Shown: piece after piece, positions 17,286 to 24,681 of the stretch
Layout of the letters: every line of letters begins with the position of its first letter
Numbering within the stretch: the first letter of the stretch is position 1
Assembly (NCBI GenBank): GCA_040880805.1
Contig: JBBDHW010000061.1
Coordinates: 1 to 63,871 of the forward strand
Direction of reading: 5' to 3'
DNA length: 63,871 nt
Source of the DNA: Acidimicrobiia bacterium
GTDB taxonomy: Bacteria > Actinomycetota > Acidimicrobiia > IMCC26256 > DASPTH01
Translations under genes and position numbers: made by a program
The notes under the pieces: model-generated
Told to the model about the DNA's origin: nothing
The model's database searches: none
Seen by the model: the letters and a program-made list of their open reading frames with translations, nothing else

Positions 17286-18854
17286 TCAGCCCTGGACGCC
17301 GAGGTACGCCGCCGAGAGCTCGTCGGCGATCTCGGTGGGCCGCCCGACCACCTGAATGCGCCCGTTGATCATGATCGCGGCGACGTCCGCCACACCGAGC
17401 ACCTCGTGCGCGAACTGCTCGACGATGAGGATCGAGACCTTCTCGGCGGCGATGCGTCGGACCACCTCGTAGAGCTCCTCGACGATCAGCGGTGCGAGGC
17501 CCATCGAGAGCTCGTCGAGCATCAGCACCTTGGGCTCGGTCACCATCGCGCGCGCCATCGAGAGCATCTGCTGCTCGCCACCCGAGAGCGTGCCCGCGAC
17601 CTGCTTGCGGCGCTCCTGGAGCCGCGGGAACCGGTGATAGGCGCGTGCCTCGACGTCGGCCAACGAGACGCCCGCGAACGTGATCATGCGAAGGTTCTCG
17701 AGCACAGTGAGGTTCGGGAAGATGCCCCGACCCTCCGGGATCGTGCACACGCCGCGTCGAGCCAGGTTGTCGGCCGACACGCCGTTCACCCGTTCACCGA
17801 GGAGCCGCACGTCGCCGGAGACGGGCTCGAGCTGGCCGCTCGCCACCTTCAAGGTCGTGGTCTTGCCGGCACCGTTCGGACCGAGGAGCGCGAACACGCA
17901 CCCGGGCGGCAACGAGAGGTTCACGCCGTGGAGCACGTTGATCGAGCCGTACGCGGCTCGAACGTCTCGCAACTCGAGGACCGAGGTTTCCGAGGCATCG
18001 CCGGTCCCGTAGTGAAGCGACTCGGCCGCCCGCTCGCTCAGCGGCGCGCGCTCGTCGGCCGACACGTCGTCGAGCGCGACCTCGTGCAGCAGCTCCACCT
18101 GCTCGGCGGACATCTCGGCCTCGGCTTCCTCGTCACCCTCCCCGAGGTAGGCCGCGCGAACCAGCGGGTTCGCCTGCACCTCGGTCGGGGTCCCGACCGC
18201 GATGATCTGCCCGAAATCGAGCACGTGGATGCGGTCGCACGCGGCCATCACCAGCCCCATGTCGTGCTCGACCAGGAGGACCGCCAGGCCGTCGGCGGCA
18301 AGCTCACGCAGGAAGCTCGCGAGCTGTGTGGTGTCCTCCTCGGTCAGGCCCGCCGACGGCTCGTCGAGGAGGAGGACGAGGGGCTTCGTCGCGAGCGCGC
18401 GCGCCAGCTCGACACGCCGCGCCGTACCGGTGGGGAGCTTGTCGACGCGCTCCCCCGCGACGTCGCCCAGCCCCACGCGCGCGACGAGCTCGTCGGTGAG
18501 GTCGGCGGGCCGGAACCTCTCGCGCGACCAACCCCGGCGCATCTCGGCCGCGACGAGCACGTTGTCGCGCACCGAAAGTGTGCCGAACGTCTCGAGCCGC
18601 TGGAAGGTCCGGCCGATCCCCAGGCGGGCGCGGCGGTGCGGCTTGGCCCCGGTGATGTCGTCGCCGGCCAGGATCACCCGACCGGCGCTCGGCGGCTGGA
18701 GCCCGCCGATCACGTTGAAGAGCGTCGTCTTGCCGGCGCCGTTCGGGCCGATGAGGCCCGTGACCTCGCCCGCCGCGACTTCGATGTCGACGTCCGACAG
18801 CGCCAGCAGACCGCCGAATTTCACCGAGACCGATTGCACGGACAGGAGTGTCAT
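17286..18854 (-). CDS. Fused LivG-LivF-type ABC ATPase (two nucleotide-binding domains)
   Basis: The 522-aa chain contains two complete ATPases. The first (about residues 1-245) has Walker A GPNGAGKTT, signature LPTGTARRVELARAL and Walker B VLLLDEPSAGL, with the LivG-type C-terminal tail VGTPTEVQANPLVRAAYLG. A linker rich in Glu and Ala (about 246-285) leads to the second, LivF-like domain with GPNGAGKTT, LSGGEQQM and VLMLDELSMGL. In most bacteria these are two proteins of a branched-chain amino acid/amide importer. Its ATG overlaps the permease stop by 4 bp (ATGA), so translation is coupled. The substrate may be an amino acid, amide or hydrophobic acid; the catabolic context favours the last. 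Confidence 0.9.
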   Translation of the reverse strand: MTLLSVQSVSVKFGGLLALSDVDIEVAAGEVTGLIGPNGAGKTTLFNVIGGLQPPSAGRVILAGDDITGAKPHRRARLGIGRTFQRLETFGTLSVRDNVLVAAEMRRGWSRERFRPADLTDELVARVGLGDVAGERVDKLPTGTARRVELARALATKPLVLLLDEPSAGLTEEDTTQLASFLRELAADGLAVLLVEHDMGLVMAACDRIHVLDFGQIIAVGTPTEVQANPLVRAAYLGEGDEEAEAEMSAEQVELLHEVALDDVSADERAPLSERAAESLHYGTGDASETSVLELRDVRAAYGSINVLHGVNLSLPPGCVFALLGPNGAGKTTTLKVASGQLEPVSGDVRLLGERVNGVSADNLARRGVCTIPEGRGIFPNLTVLENLRMITFAGVSLADVEARAYHRFPRLQERRKQVAGTLSGGEQQMLSMARAMVTEPKVLMLDELSMGLAPLIVEELYEVVRRIAAEKVSILIVEQFAHEVLGVADVAAIMINGRIQVVGRPTEIADELSAAYLGVQG

Positions 18855-21040
18855 GGCGCGTCTCCTTCGGCCGCGTCGGATCCGACTCCCGCGGGTACAG
18901 CAGGCTGATCCGGCGCCTCTCCGGCACCGTTCGCCGACACCTTCGGCGCCTTGCCTTTGGCGGCGCGCTTCATGGCGCGCTCGGCCCGTAGCGTCTCACG
19001 CGCGTCGTGGCGCCACGGCAGCAGCGCCGAGAAGGCCGCACCGATCTCGACCGCGGCACCTTCGGGGGCCCGGCCGACGCCGAGGGCCGCCAGGCCGGGT
19101 CCGAGGCGGGTGAGCGCCACGAACACGGACACGCCGACGACGACCCACGTCACCTCGTTCTGCACGATGAGCAAGAGGACGAACGCGATGCCGCCGAAGA
19201 GGGCCCCGCTCACCGTGCCCACGCCCCCCACGACGAGTAGCAGCAGGAAGGGGACGCCCACGAGCATCTCGAAGTCCATCGTGGTCGCCGTGCCCCGGTG
19301 CATGCCGAGGAGCGCGCCGGCGAAGCCCGCCATGGCGGCGGCGAGCGCGAACACAGCGAGCTTGGTCCAGAGCAGGTTGACGCCCACCGTGGCGCACGCG
19401 GCGGGGCTGTCGCGGAGGGCGATGAGGCGCCGGCCGAACCGGCTCCGTCGCAGCCACACGACGAAGCACGCGAGCGCGCCGAAGATCACGGTGCAGGCGA
19501 GCAGGAAGTTCTTTTGGTGCTGCGTGTCGAATTGGATGCCGAACAGATCGAGGCGCGCGATCCGGGGGCCGGACTGGCCGAACACGTCGGGTTGATCGAA
19601 GAACAACGGCACCGCCATCACCGCGAACGCCATTGACGCCAGCGCGAGGTAGAGGCCCTGGAGCCGCAAGGCGGGCAGGGCCATGAGCACGCCGAACGGG
19701 ACCGCGACGATCGCCCCCGCGAGCAAGCCGAGCGGGCTCCCCGGGGCGAACCAGTCACCCGCCTTGCCGGCGACCTCCGACATCGCCCAAGCGCCGGCGC
19801 CGACGAAGGTGATCTGGGCGAGCGAGATTTGACCGGCCCAGCCGGTGAGGGGCACGAGCGACAGCATGATGCAGGAAGTGATGATGGCGAGGGTCACGCG
19901 GTTGAGGTTCGGGATGTCGTTCCCGATCAAGGTCGCGACCAACCACACCACGACGAACAGGACGGCCATTCCCAGCGCGGTCTCGCGCACCGACGTGATT
20001 TGCGGCACGCGGTGCTTCGGGGCGAGCCGCCCCAGCTCGATGCGGGCCTGTGGCACGGCCAGGAGCGCGACGAACAGGATCGCCGCGGGGATGGCCGTGC
20101 TCGCGTACGCCCACCGACCACCCCAGCTGAGGAAGCTCACCTGGAAGCTCACCGCGAACCCGATGATGAGCCCACCGACGTAGGTCAGCGGGAGACTGCG
20201 GAGGCGCCCGATGATCGCGGCCGCGAAGGCGTCGACGATGAACAGTGTGAGTGAGTCGTAGCGCAGGCCGCTGTCGGGTGCGTACAGGATCCCCGCGATC
20301 GCGGCCATCGAGCACCCGAGGGCCCAGGCGAGGGCCGCCGACCGGCCGGGTCGCGCGCCGGTGAGACCCGCCAGCGCGCGGTTGTCGACCACCGCGCGCA
20401 TCGCGACACCGGTTCGGCTCCGGTACAGGAGCAGGCGCAGGAATGCTGCAATCAGAATGGCCACCAGGATCGTCGTCAGGCGGTGCCACGTGATCAGCGT
20501 GCCGCCGATCGTGAGCCCGACCTGGTGGTCGAGGCCCGGGATCGGCGCTCCCTTCCCTTCGAAGAAGTGGGGCAGTCCGATGATGTCGTCCTGGTTCCAG
20601 ATCAGCTGGGTGACGCCGAGGAAGAAGAACATGAGGCCGAGGCTCACGACGACCTGCACGACGAGCTGGGCGTTCACGAGCCTGCGCATCAGCCCGCGCT
20701 CGATCCCCGCGCCGACGAGCGGGGCGGCGAGGCCGATTACCAGGATCAGCGCCAGCGGTGCCGGCCACCCCCAGTCGACCCGCAACTGCCAGTACAGGAA
20801 GGCCATCGACATGCCAATGGCGCCCTGCGCGAAGTTGAACACTCCCGACGTCGTGTAGGTGAGGACCAGGCCCGACGCCGCGATGGCGTAGATCGACCCG
20901 GTAGTGATCGCGGCGACGATCGCGGCGATCAGCGTGTCGGTCGTGAGGGCGTTGTCGCGAAGGGACTGCGAGACGACGACGCCGACGAAGACGGCGACGC
21001 CGAACGCCAGCGCCAAGCCCGCTCCCTTCACCTTCGTCAC
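18851..21040 (-). CDS. Fused LivH-LivM-type ABC permease
   Basis: The 729-aa membrane protein joins two permeases. The N-terminal LivH half includes GSIYAIAASGLVLTYTTSGV and FNFAQGAIGM; the LivM half (from about residue 350) includes LTGWAGQISLAQITFVGAGA. The cytoplasmic coupling motifs are near AVVDNRALAGLTGARPGR and IALRDSPAACATVGVNL, and about 17-18 hydrophobic segments are visible. The C-terminal 70 residues are charged and Ala-rich, and probably cytosolic. The start is a GTG at 21040. Together with the ATPase fusion and the binding protein it forms a complete importer from only three polypeptides. Confidence 0.9.
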   Translation of the reverse strand: MTKVKGAGLALAFGVAVFVGVVVSQSLRDNALTTDTLIAAIVAAITTGSIYAIAASGLVLTYTTSGVFNFAQGAIGMSMAFLYWQLRVDWGWPAPLALILVIGLAAPLVGAGIERGLMRRLVNAQLVVQVVVSLGLMFFFLGVTQLIWNQDDIIGLPHFFEGKGAPIPGLDHQVGLTIGGTLITWHRLTTILVAILIAAFLRLLLYRSRTGVAMRAVVDNRALAGLTGARPGRSAALAWALGCSMAAIAGILYAPDSGLRYDSLTLFIVDAFAAAIIGRLRSLPLTYVGGLIIGFAVSFQVSFLSWGGRWAYASTAIPAAILFVALLAVPQARIELGRLAPKHRVPQITSVRETALGMAVLFVVVWLVATLIGNDIPNLNRVTLAIITSCIMLSLVPLTGWAGQISLAQITFVGAGAWAMSEVAGKAGDWFAPGSPLGLLAGAIVAVPFGVLMALPALRLQGLYLALASMAFAVMAVPLFFDQPDVFGQSGPRIARLDLFGIQFDTQHQKNFLLACTVIFGALACFVVWLRRSRFGRRLIALRDSPAACATVGVNLLWTKLAVFALAAAMAGFAGALLGMHRGTATTMDFEMLVGVPFLLLLVVGGVGTVSGALFGGIAFVLLLIVQNEVTWVVVGVSVFVALTRLGPGLAALGVGRAPEGAAVEIGAAFSALLPWRHDARETLRAERAMKRAAKGKAPKVSANGAGEAPDQPAVPAGVGSDAAEGDAP

Positions 21041-21089
21041 CGGCGTGCCGCCGCCTTTCCGATGCCCGGTCGGGCCGTCACCTCCCCGT

Positions 21090-21121
21090 GGTGGCCCGTC
21101 ACCGATCGGTCACGGGCCACC
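21090..21121. terminator. Intercistronic hairpin between binding-protein and permease genes
   Basis: GGTGGCCCGT (21090-21099) pairs perfectly with ACGGGCCACC (21112-21121). The 12-nt loop holds a second dyad, ACCGATCGGT. No U run follows on the minus strand. The position after the solute-binding-protein stop (21144) and before the permease start suggests a partial terminator or 3'-end stabiliser that keeps binding protein in excess. Confidence 0.5.
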
Positions 21122-21143
21122 GACGAACGGCACCCGAGGGGGG

Positions 21144-22487
21144 TCAGCCAGCACCCTCGATGTCCGCGTTGAGCGGATACAGGTTGCTCGGGCTGCAGTC
21201 GAACGTGGCGGTCTTCTTCGGCCACACTCGCACCCACTTGCCGCCCTTGGCCTGGAGCAGCGTGAAGCAGCCGCTCGGCTTCTTGCCTCCGAGATCCACC
21301 TTGCCGATCATGCCCTCGGCGCTGAAGTCGTGGACCTTGCGGATCTCGTCGAGGAACTTGGCCCGGGTCAGTCCGTTCACATTGGCCTTGGCGATGCTGT
21401 TCACGACCTGCTTGAAGGCCAACGCCGCGACCCACGCCTGCGCGCCGAAGCCGTCGGTGTTGGCGGCGCCGCCGACCGAGTCGAGGAAGGCCTTGACCGG
21501 CGGCGACTTCTTCGCCTCCTCGAGCGGCACGAAGAACGTGTCGACGTACTGGCCCTCGCCCGCGGCGCCCGCTTGCTGCAGGAACCGCGTGCTGTAGCAG
21601 GCCAGCGAGCAGTACCAGACCTTGACCGACGTCACGCCCTGCGTCTGGGCCTCCTTGCGCATGTTCGCCATGGCAACATCGTTGCTGCCGTTGCGAACGA
21701 TGTTCGAGCTGTTCGACTTGATGGACTGCGTGTAGGGCAGGAACATGTCCTGCGAGTCACGGCCGTGCACGTCGAACTGGTCGTCCTTCTTGACCCCGAT
21801 CTTCTGGGCCGCCAACACGCCGGGCAGCGTCGCCGTGCGGGTCGACTGGAGGTCGGCCGGGATCAGGAAGATCCCGTGCAGGTTCTTGTCGACGTTCTTC
21901 TGGAACCAGCGGTAGGGACCGATCCGCACGTGGTACGTGCGGCCGCTCGCGTCGCTGAAGTCCTTCTCGGCGGCGATGATCGGGAACGAGACCGGCGAGT
22001 TCTGGTGCTTCGGGTCGGTCGTGAGCTCGGGGATGTCCGGGATGCCGGTGGCCTTGCCGTTGGCGTCCTTGCACTGCACCATGTCGTCGACGTTGTTCAC
22101 GAACAGCGCCGTGGTCCCGACCATCGCGAAGTCGTTCTGGCATGCCTTGATGATGGCGTTGCGGGTCTCGTCGGGGTTGAGCTTGGAGTCGATGAAGTCG
22201 ACGACCACCTTGCGGCCGGCGAGGCCGCCCCCGCCCTTCTTGCTGTTGATGTACTTGGCGAAGGCCTGGACGGCTTCCGCGGACTTCTTGAAGAGCCCGG
22301 GCGCCAGCGGCGTGTCGTTGTCGGCGATCACCGCGATGCGGATCTCCTTGTCGGTGACGCCGATCTCCGTGGCCTTCAGCGCCTGCTTCGTCTGGCCACC
22401 CACCGTCGCGCCGACCGATGAGACGTGCGCGGTCGCGAGCACGGTGACGACGCCCACGGTGAGAACCGCCCAGCGGCTCCGCTTCAT
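21144..22487 (-). CDS. ABC solute-binding protein, branched-chain amino acid/amide type
   Basis: The 447-aa protein starts with a signal peptide (MKRSRWAVLTVGVVTVLATA, cleavage likely soon after HVSSVGA) and lacks a lipobox Cys. The mature part is a type I periplasmic binding fold of the LivJ group: IRIAVIADNDTPLAPGLFKK, GRKVVVDFIDSKLNPDETRN and KVDLGGKKPSGCFTLLQAK. AGGGGGAACC precedes the ATG. It is the first gene of the importer operon, separated from the permease by 103 bp with a hairpin. Five conserved-looking Cys may form disulfides outside the membrane. The ligand is unknown. Confidence 0.9.
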   Translation of the reverse strand: MKRSRWAVLTVGVVTVLATAHVSSVGATVGGQTKQALKATEIGVTDKEIRIAVIADNDTPLAPGLFKKSAEAVQAFAKYINSKKGGGGLAGRKVVVDFIDSKLNPDETRNAIIKACQNDFAMVGTTALFVNNVDDMVQCKDANGKATGIPDIPELTTDPKHQNSPVSFPIIAAEKDFSDASGRTYHVRIGPYRWFQKNVDKNLHGIFLIPADLQSTRTATLPGVLAAQKIGVKKDDQFDVHGRDSQDMFLPYTQSIKSNSSNIVRNGSNDVAMANMRKEAQTQGVTSVKVWYCSLACYSTRFLQQAGAAGEGQYVDTFFVPLEEAKKSPPVKAFLDSVGGAANTDGFGAQAWVAALAFKQVVNSIAKANVNGLTRAKFLDEIRKVHDFSAEGMIGKVDLGGKKPSGCFTLLQAKGGKWVRVWPKKTATFDCSPSNLYPLNADIEGAG

Positions 22488-22574
22488 GGTTCCCCCTGTT
22501 CCGGCCCGCCGAGCGACGGGACACCCAGATCGGCCTGCGTCGCCGCCCGGCGTGCCGGACATCCTGACCCAAAC

Positions 22575-22588
22575 CGAAACATGTTTCA
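22575..22588. promoter_or_regulatory. TetR-type palindrome upstream of the importer operon (KstR-like)
   Basis: GAAACATGTTTC (22576-22587) is a perfect 12-bp palindrome. With its flanks it matches 13 of 14 positions defined by the mycobacterial KstR consensus TNNAACNNGTTNNA. It lies about 90 bp upstream of the binding-protein ATG. KstR represses sterol and lipid catabolism in actinobacteria. No TetR gene is in the window, so the regulator is inferred. Confidence 0.4.
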
Positions 22589-22671
22589 ATACACCGCAAG
22601 CTTCCACGGCGACGGCCCCGCGGCGCAATCCTGACATGCCGCCGCCGATTCCGGCGCGCGGCCCCCGGGCT

Positions 22672-22880
22672 TCAGCGCAGCGGGCGCATCGCCTCGTCGG
22701 GCTCGCCGACCAAACCGGCGATCGCCCTTGTCGATGGTCTCGCCGTAGTGCCACGGGAGGAACTGGTGCACCTCGCCGCCGTTCACGGAGAAGACGTTCC
22801 GCGTAACCGGGCAGCCGGCCATCGCCAGCCAGGCGACCAGCGGTGACACGTTGCCCGGGTGGTAGACGTCGAAGGCGGCG
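22672..22880 (-). pseudogene. C-terminal remnant of a short-chain dehydrogenase
   Basis: The minus strand reads FDVYHPGNVSPLVAWLA, then CPVTRNVFSVNGGEVHQFLP and WHYGETIDKGD. This is the C-terminus of actinobacterial SDR/multifunctional-type dehydrogenases. It then shifts frame to AGLVGEPDEAMRPLR and a stop at 22672. The Rossmann fold and the YxxxK catalytic centre are absent. I read it as the tail of a deleted gene carrying at least one frameshift. The remaining sequence to about 23340 shows nothing recognisable apart from a 51-codon open frame at 23120-23275, which has no visible domain. Confidence 0.6.
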
Positions 22881-23342
22881 GGCGCGGACCGCGCTACCTG
22901 CCGCGCCACCGCTCGCGGGCAGCCGATCAACCAGTCGGTTCCGCCACCGCGAACCCCTCTGCGCCCGCGCTCGACACGCAAGCAAACCAGCCAACCCGCA
23001 CGGCCGTCACCTGGTCGGAGAGCCGCACATGACGACAGCGTCGACGGGCAGGCCGGGCCGCACCGAGCCGGCGATATACGTGCAGCTCCGCGTTTCGACG
23101 GGCACGCTTCACCTCTTCTATGCGGGAGCCGCCCGAGTGCGTGGACCCGTTCTATCGGCGTTGTCGTCAGGCGTTGGGTGGTGTGGCTCGCGACCGGCTG
23201 ACACTGACTGGGTTGTCTTTCGAGTCGATCCGTCGACTGGGCCCAGCTTCGTTGGTTGGCATGCTTCTGGCGTGAGGTACGCCGCATCGCCCTGTTCGAG
23301 CAGTGCAATCGCAAGGCGCACCGGAAGCCGCAAGGCCACAAT
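22881..23342. other. Stretch without a recognised gene
   Basis: About 460 bp lie between the dehydrogenase remnant and repeat copy C. An open plus-strand frame at 23120-23275 begins MREPPECVDPFYRRCRQAL but has no ribosome-binding site or known domain. The region is probably decayed accessory DNA. Confidence 0.3.
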
Positions 23343-23408
23343 GTTGTGCAAACTACAACGATGTGGAGGTGATGGGACTTGAACCCACGACTTCTACGTT
23401 GCGAAGGT
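23343..23408 (-). repeat. Hairpin + tRNA-3'-end-like direct repeat (copy C, left end of cassette)
   Basis: A hairpin GTTGT...ACAAC (23343-23359) precedes a 46-bp repeat (23363-23408). On the minus strand the repeat contains CGTGGGTTCAAGTCCCATCA and then CCTCCAC. This is a T-arm with the GTTCAAGTC consensus loop and the 3' strand of a GGAGGTG-type acceptor stem. It differs from copy D at only 2 of 46 positions. No 5' half of a tRNA is present. Plus-strand translation gives the peptide MGLEPTTSTLR, which is frequently annotated as protein by mistake. Confidence 0.75.
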
Positions 23409-23532
23409 CACCGGGCACATCCACCACATCGTCATCGTTCCATCTGTGCACGTCAGCACGGCGCCGCGGTCCAGTGTGTCCAATGCTTCTGTCGGCTTCG
23501 CTCGCGTTGGTTGACAATCGGTTGACAGCTCG

Positions 23533-24048
23533 TTACGCGTCATCGACCGCGCGCTGCTGCGTTCGAAGGAACTCGATCAGGTCGGGGAGCACCGCGATGT
23601 CCTTCTCGCGACCGGCCGCCTCCTTGGAACGAATGACGTCCTCGAGCGCGGCGATCCGTACGTCGACGTCGAGGAGCCGAACGGTGACCGCAGAAGCCAC
23701 GAGATCCGAGTAACCGCCGGTGCCGTCAGGAACGAACGTGATGTCGACGGGCCCGTATCGCGTGACGAGGTTGAGGAACCCGTCGATCGCGGCGAGGGTC
23801 GTGCGGTCCAAGGTGATGGCAATACCCGCGGGTTCGTCCGGCCCGACCCAGAGACGCGCGTCGATTTCGCGCAGCGCGCGCGAGAGACGGTCGAGGTTCT
23901 TCGCGTCGCGCGCGGGCACGACGTCAGCATCGCGAGTACGCGCCACCGGCGCGCCATGGAGCTGAGACGCCGCACCGCCCACGATGACGTACGCGACGTC
24001 ATGGCGGTTGAGACATTCGGCGAGCGAGGCGATCTGCTCGTCGCTCAT
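23533..24048 (-). CDS. Nucleotidyltransferase-fold protein, putative effector of a toxin-antitoxin-like operon
   Basis: The 171-aa protein carries the polymerase-beta-type nucleotidyltransferase signature: YVIVGGAASQLHGAP followed by ARTRDADVV, giving the GG..S and D-x-D metal ligands. A helical C-terminus includes LEDVIRSKEAAGREKDIAVL. It fits the DUF6036/AbiEii-like group of stand-alone nucleotidyltransferases, several of which modify tRNA or protein as toxins. Its ATG (24048) overlaps the stop of the upstream small gene as TGATG, so translation is coupled. A candidate third carboxylate lies in PVDITFVPD. Toxin activity is inferred from context only. A dispersed GTP- or ATP-dependent enzyme of other purpose is possible. 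Confidence 0.75.
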   Translation of the reverse strand: MSDEQIASLAECLNRHDVAYVIVGGAASQLHGAPVARTRDADVVPARDAKNLDRLSRALREIDARLWVGPDEPAGIAITLDRTTLAAIDGFLNLVTRYGPVDITFVPDGTGGYSDLVASAVTVRLLDVDVRIAALEDVIRSKEAAGREKDIAVLPDLIEFLRTQQRAVDDA

Positions 24049-24245
24049 CACCGTGCTTGCTCGGGCCCGGACTGCTCGCGGTCGCCGCCCTGCTGTGGCG
24101 CGGCGATCGCGAAGCGCACCGCGATATCGCGCGCTGCGACCTCGGCATCGAGACCGCGATGCTGATGACACCGCTCGCCGGAGCCGGCGACGACCCGCTT
24201 GCATAGACCGCTCGGGGTCGGAAACCGACAGCGAAACGGCGTCAA
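24048..24245 (-). CDS. 65-aa Cys/His small protein, possible zinc knuckle
   Basis: Starting at a TTG (24245) that overlaps the XRE stop as TTGA, the frame encodes MTPFRCRFPTPSGLCKRVV, then AGSGERCHQHRGLDAEVA. The pattern C-x8-C-x10-C-x2-H resembles small zinc-binding modules of phage proteins that read like RCTATTKSG-C-W-H. The second half (RDIAVRFAIAAPQQGG) has no known domain. The stop overlaps the nucleotidyltransferase ATG. Because both ends are coupled and the frame fills the gap exactly, I judge it a real gene, although it was too short and too weakly started to be obvious. Its role could be an antitoxin, adaptor or RNA-binding partner. Confidence 0.6.
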   Translation of the reverse strand: MTPFRCRFPTPSGLCKRVVAGSGERCHQHRGLDAEVAARDIAVRFAIAAPQQGGDREQSGPEQAR

Positions 24246-24565
24246 CGGCCGCCGGCGACTACCGCCTGCTGCTCCCTCGCCCACCGGCGTCGCTCCGCCG
24301 CCGGACGAGTCGCTTCCCACTCCTCGACAGCGCGGGACTGGACATCTGGTTCCGACAGGCGCGCCCGCAGCTCGAAGCCGGCGGCAGCAACCAAACGCTT
24401 CAGGACCGGCAACGTCGGCTGACGGCGGCCGTTCTCGTAGGCCGAAACCAGCGACTGCGCAACCCCCGCCCGTGCCGCGAGTTCCGATTGCGTCAGACCG
24501 GCCTTCGCTCGAGCCAAGCGAAGCAGGTCACCGGCAAGCTCATCCCGGGGTTCGCTGACAGCCAC
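24242..24565 (-). CDS. XRE-family helix-turn-helix regulator
   Basis: The 107-aa protein has a Cro/CI-type HTH at about residues 12-67: RLARAKAGLTQSELAARAGV and AQSLVSAYENGRRQPTLPVL. A basic and acidic C-terminal helix (EEWEATRPAAERRRWAREQQ) follows and could bind a partner. The start is a GTG at 24565 with no ribosome-binding site but a TATACT box 7 nt upstream, implying a leaderless mRNA. A perfect 20-bp palindrome overlaps that box, so the protein very probably represses its own operon, as antitoxins do. It is the first gene of a three-gene coupled operon. Confidence 0.87.
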   Translation of the reverse strand: MAVSEPRDELAGDLLRLARAKAGLTQSELAARAGVAQSLVSAYENGRRQPTLPVLKRLVAAAGFELRARLSEPDVQSRAVEEWEATRPAAERRRWAREQQAVVAGGR

Positions 24566-24572
24566 GCGAGCA

Positions 24573-24593
24573 AGTATACGCGATCGCGTATAC
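24573..24593 (-). promoter_or_regulatory. Leaderless promoter overlapped by a perfect 20-bp operator
   Basis: GTATACGCGATCGCGTATAC (24574-24593) is a perfect palindrome. On the minus strand its end forms the -10 box TATACT (24578-24573), placed 7 nt before the GTG of the XRE gene at 24565. A dimer bound here would exclude RNA polymerase. This is the strongest operator-like signal in the window. Confidence 0.75.
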
Positions 24594-24681
24594 CCGCGCC
24601 ACATCGTCTCGGGTGGTTGACAGAGCGGTGGACCGAGCCCAACCGATAGGGCGCCGCGCGGCCCTTGACCTGCGCAATCGC

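Noticed and set aside
17019-18908. 629-codon plus-strand open frame opposite the fused ATPase
   Set aside because: It is a shadow of the ATPase: the Walker and signature motifs are all on the minus strand, and the plus frame has none.
23303-23713. Plus-strand open frame containing MGLEPTTSTLR
   Set aside because: It is the antisense translation of the tRNA-3'-end-like repeat followed by antisense of the nucleotidyltransferase gene. It has no ribosome-binding site and no protein conservation of its own.
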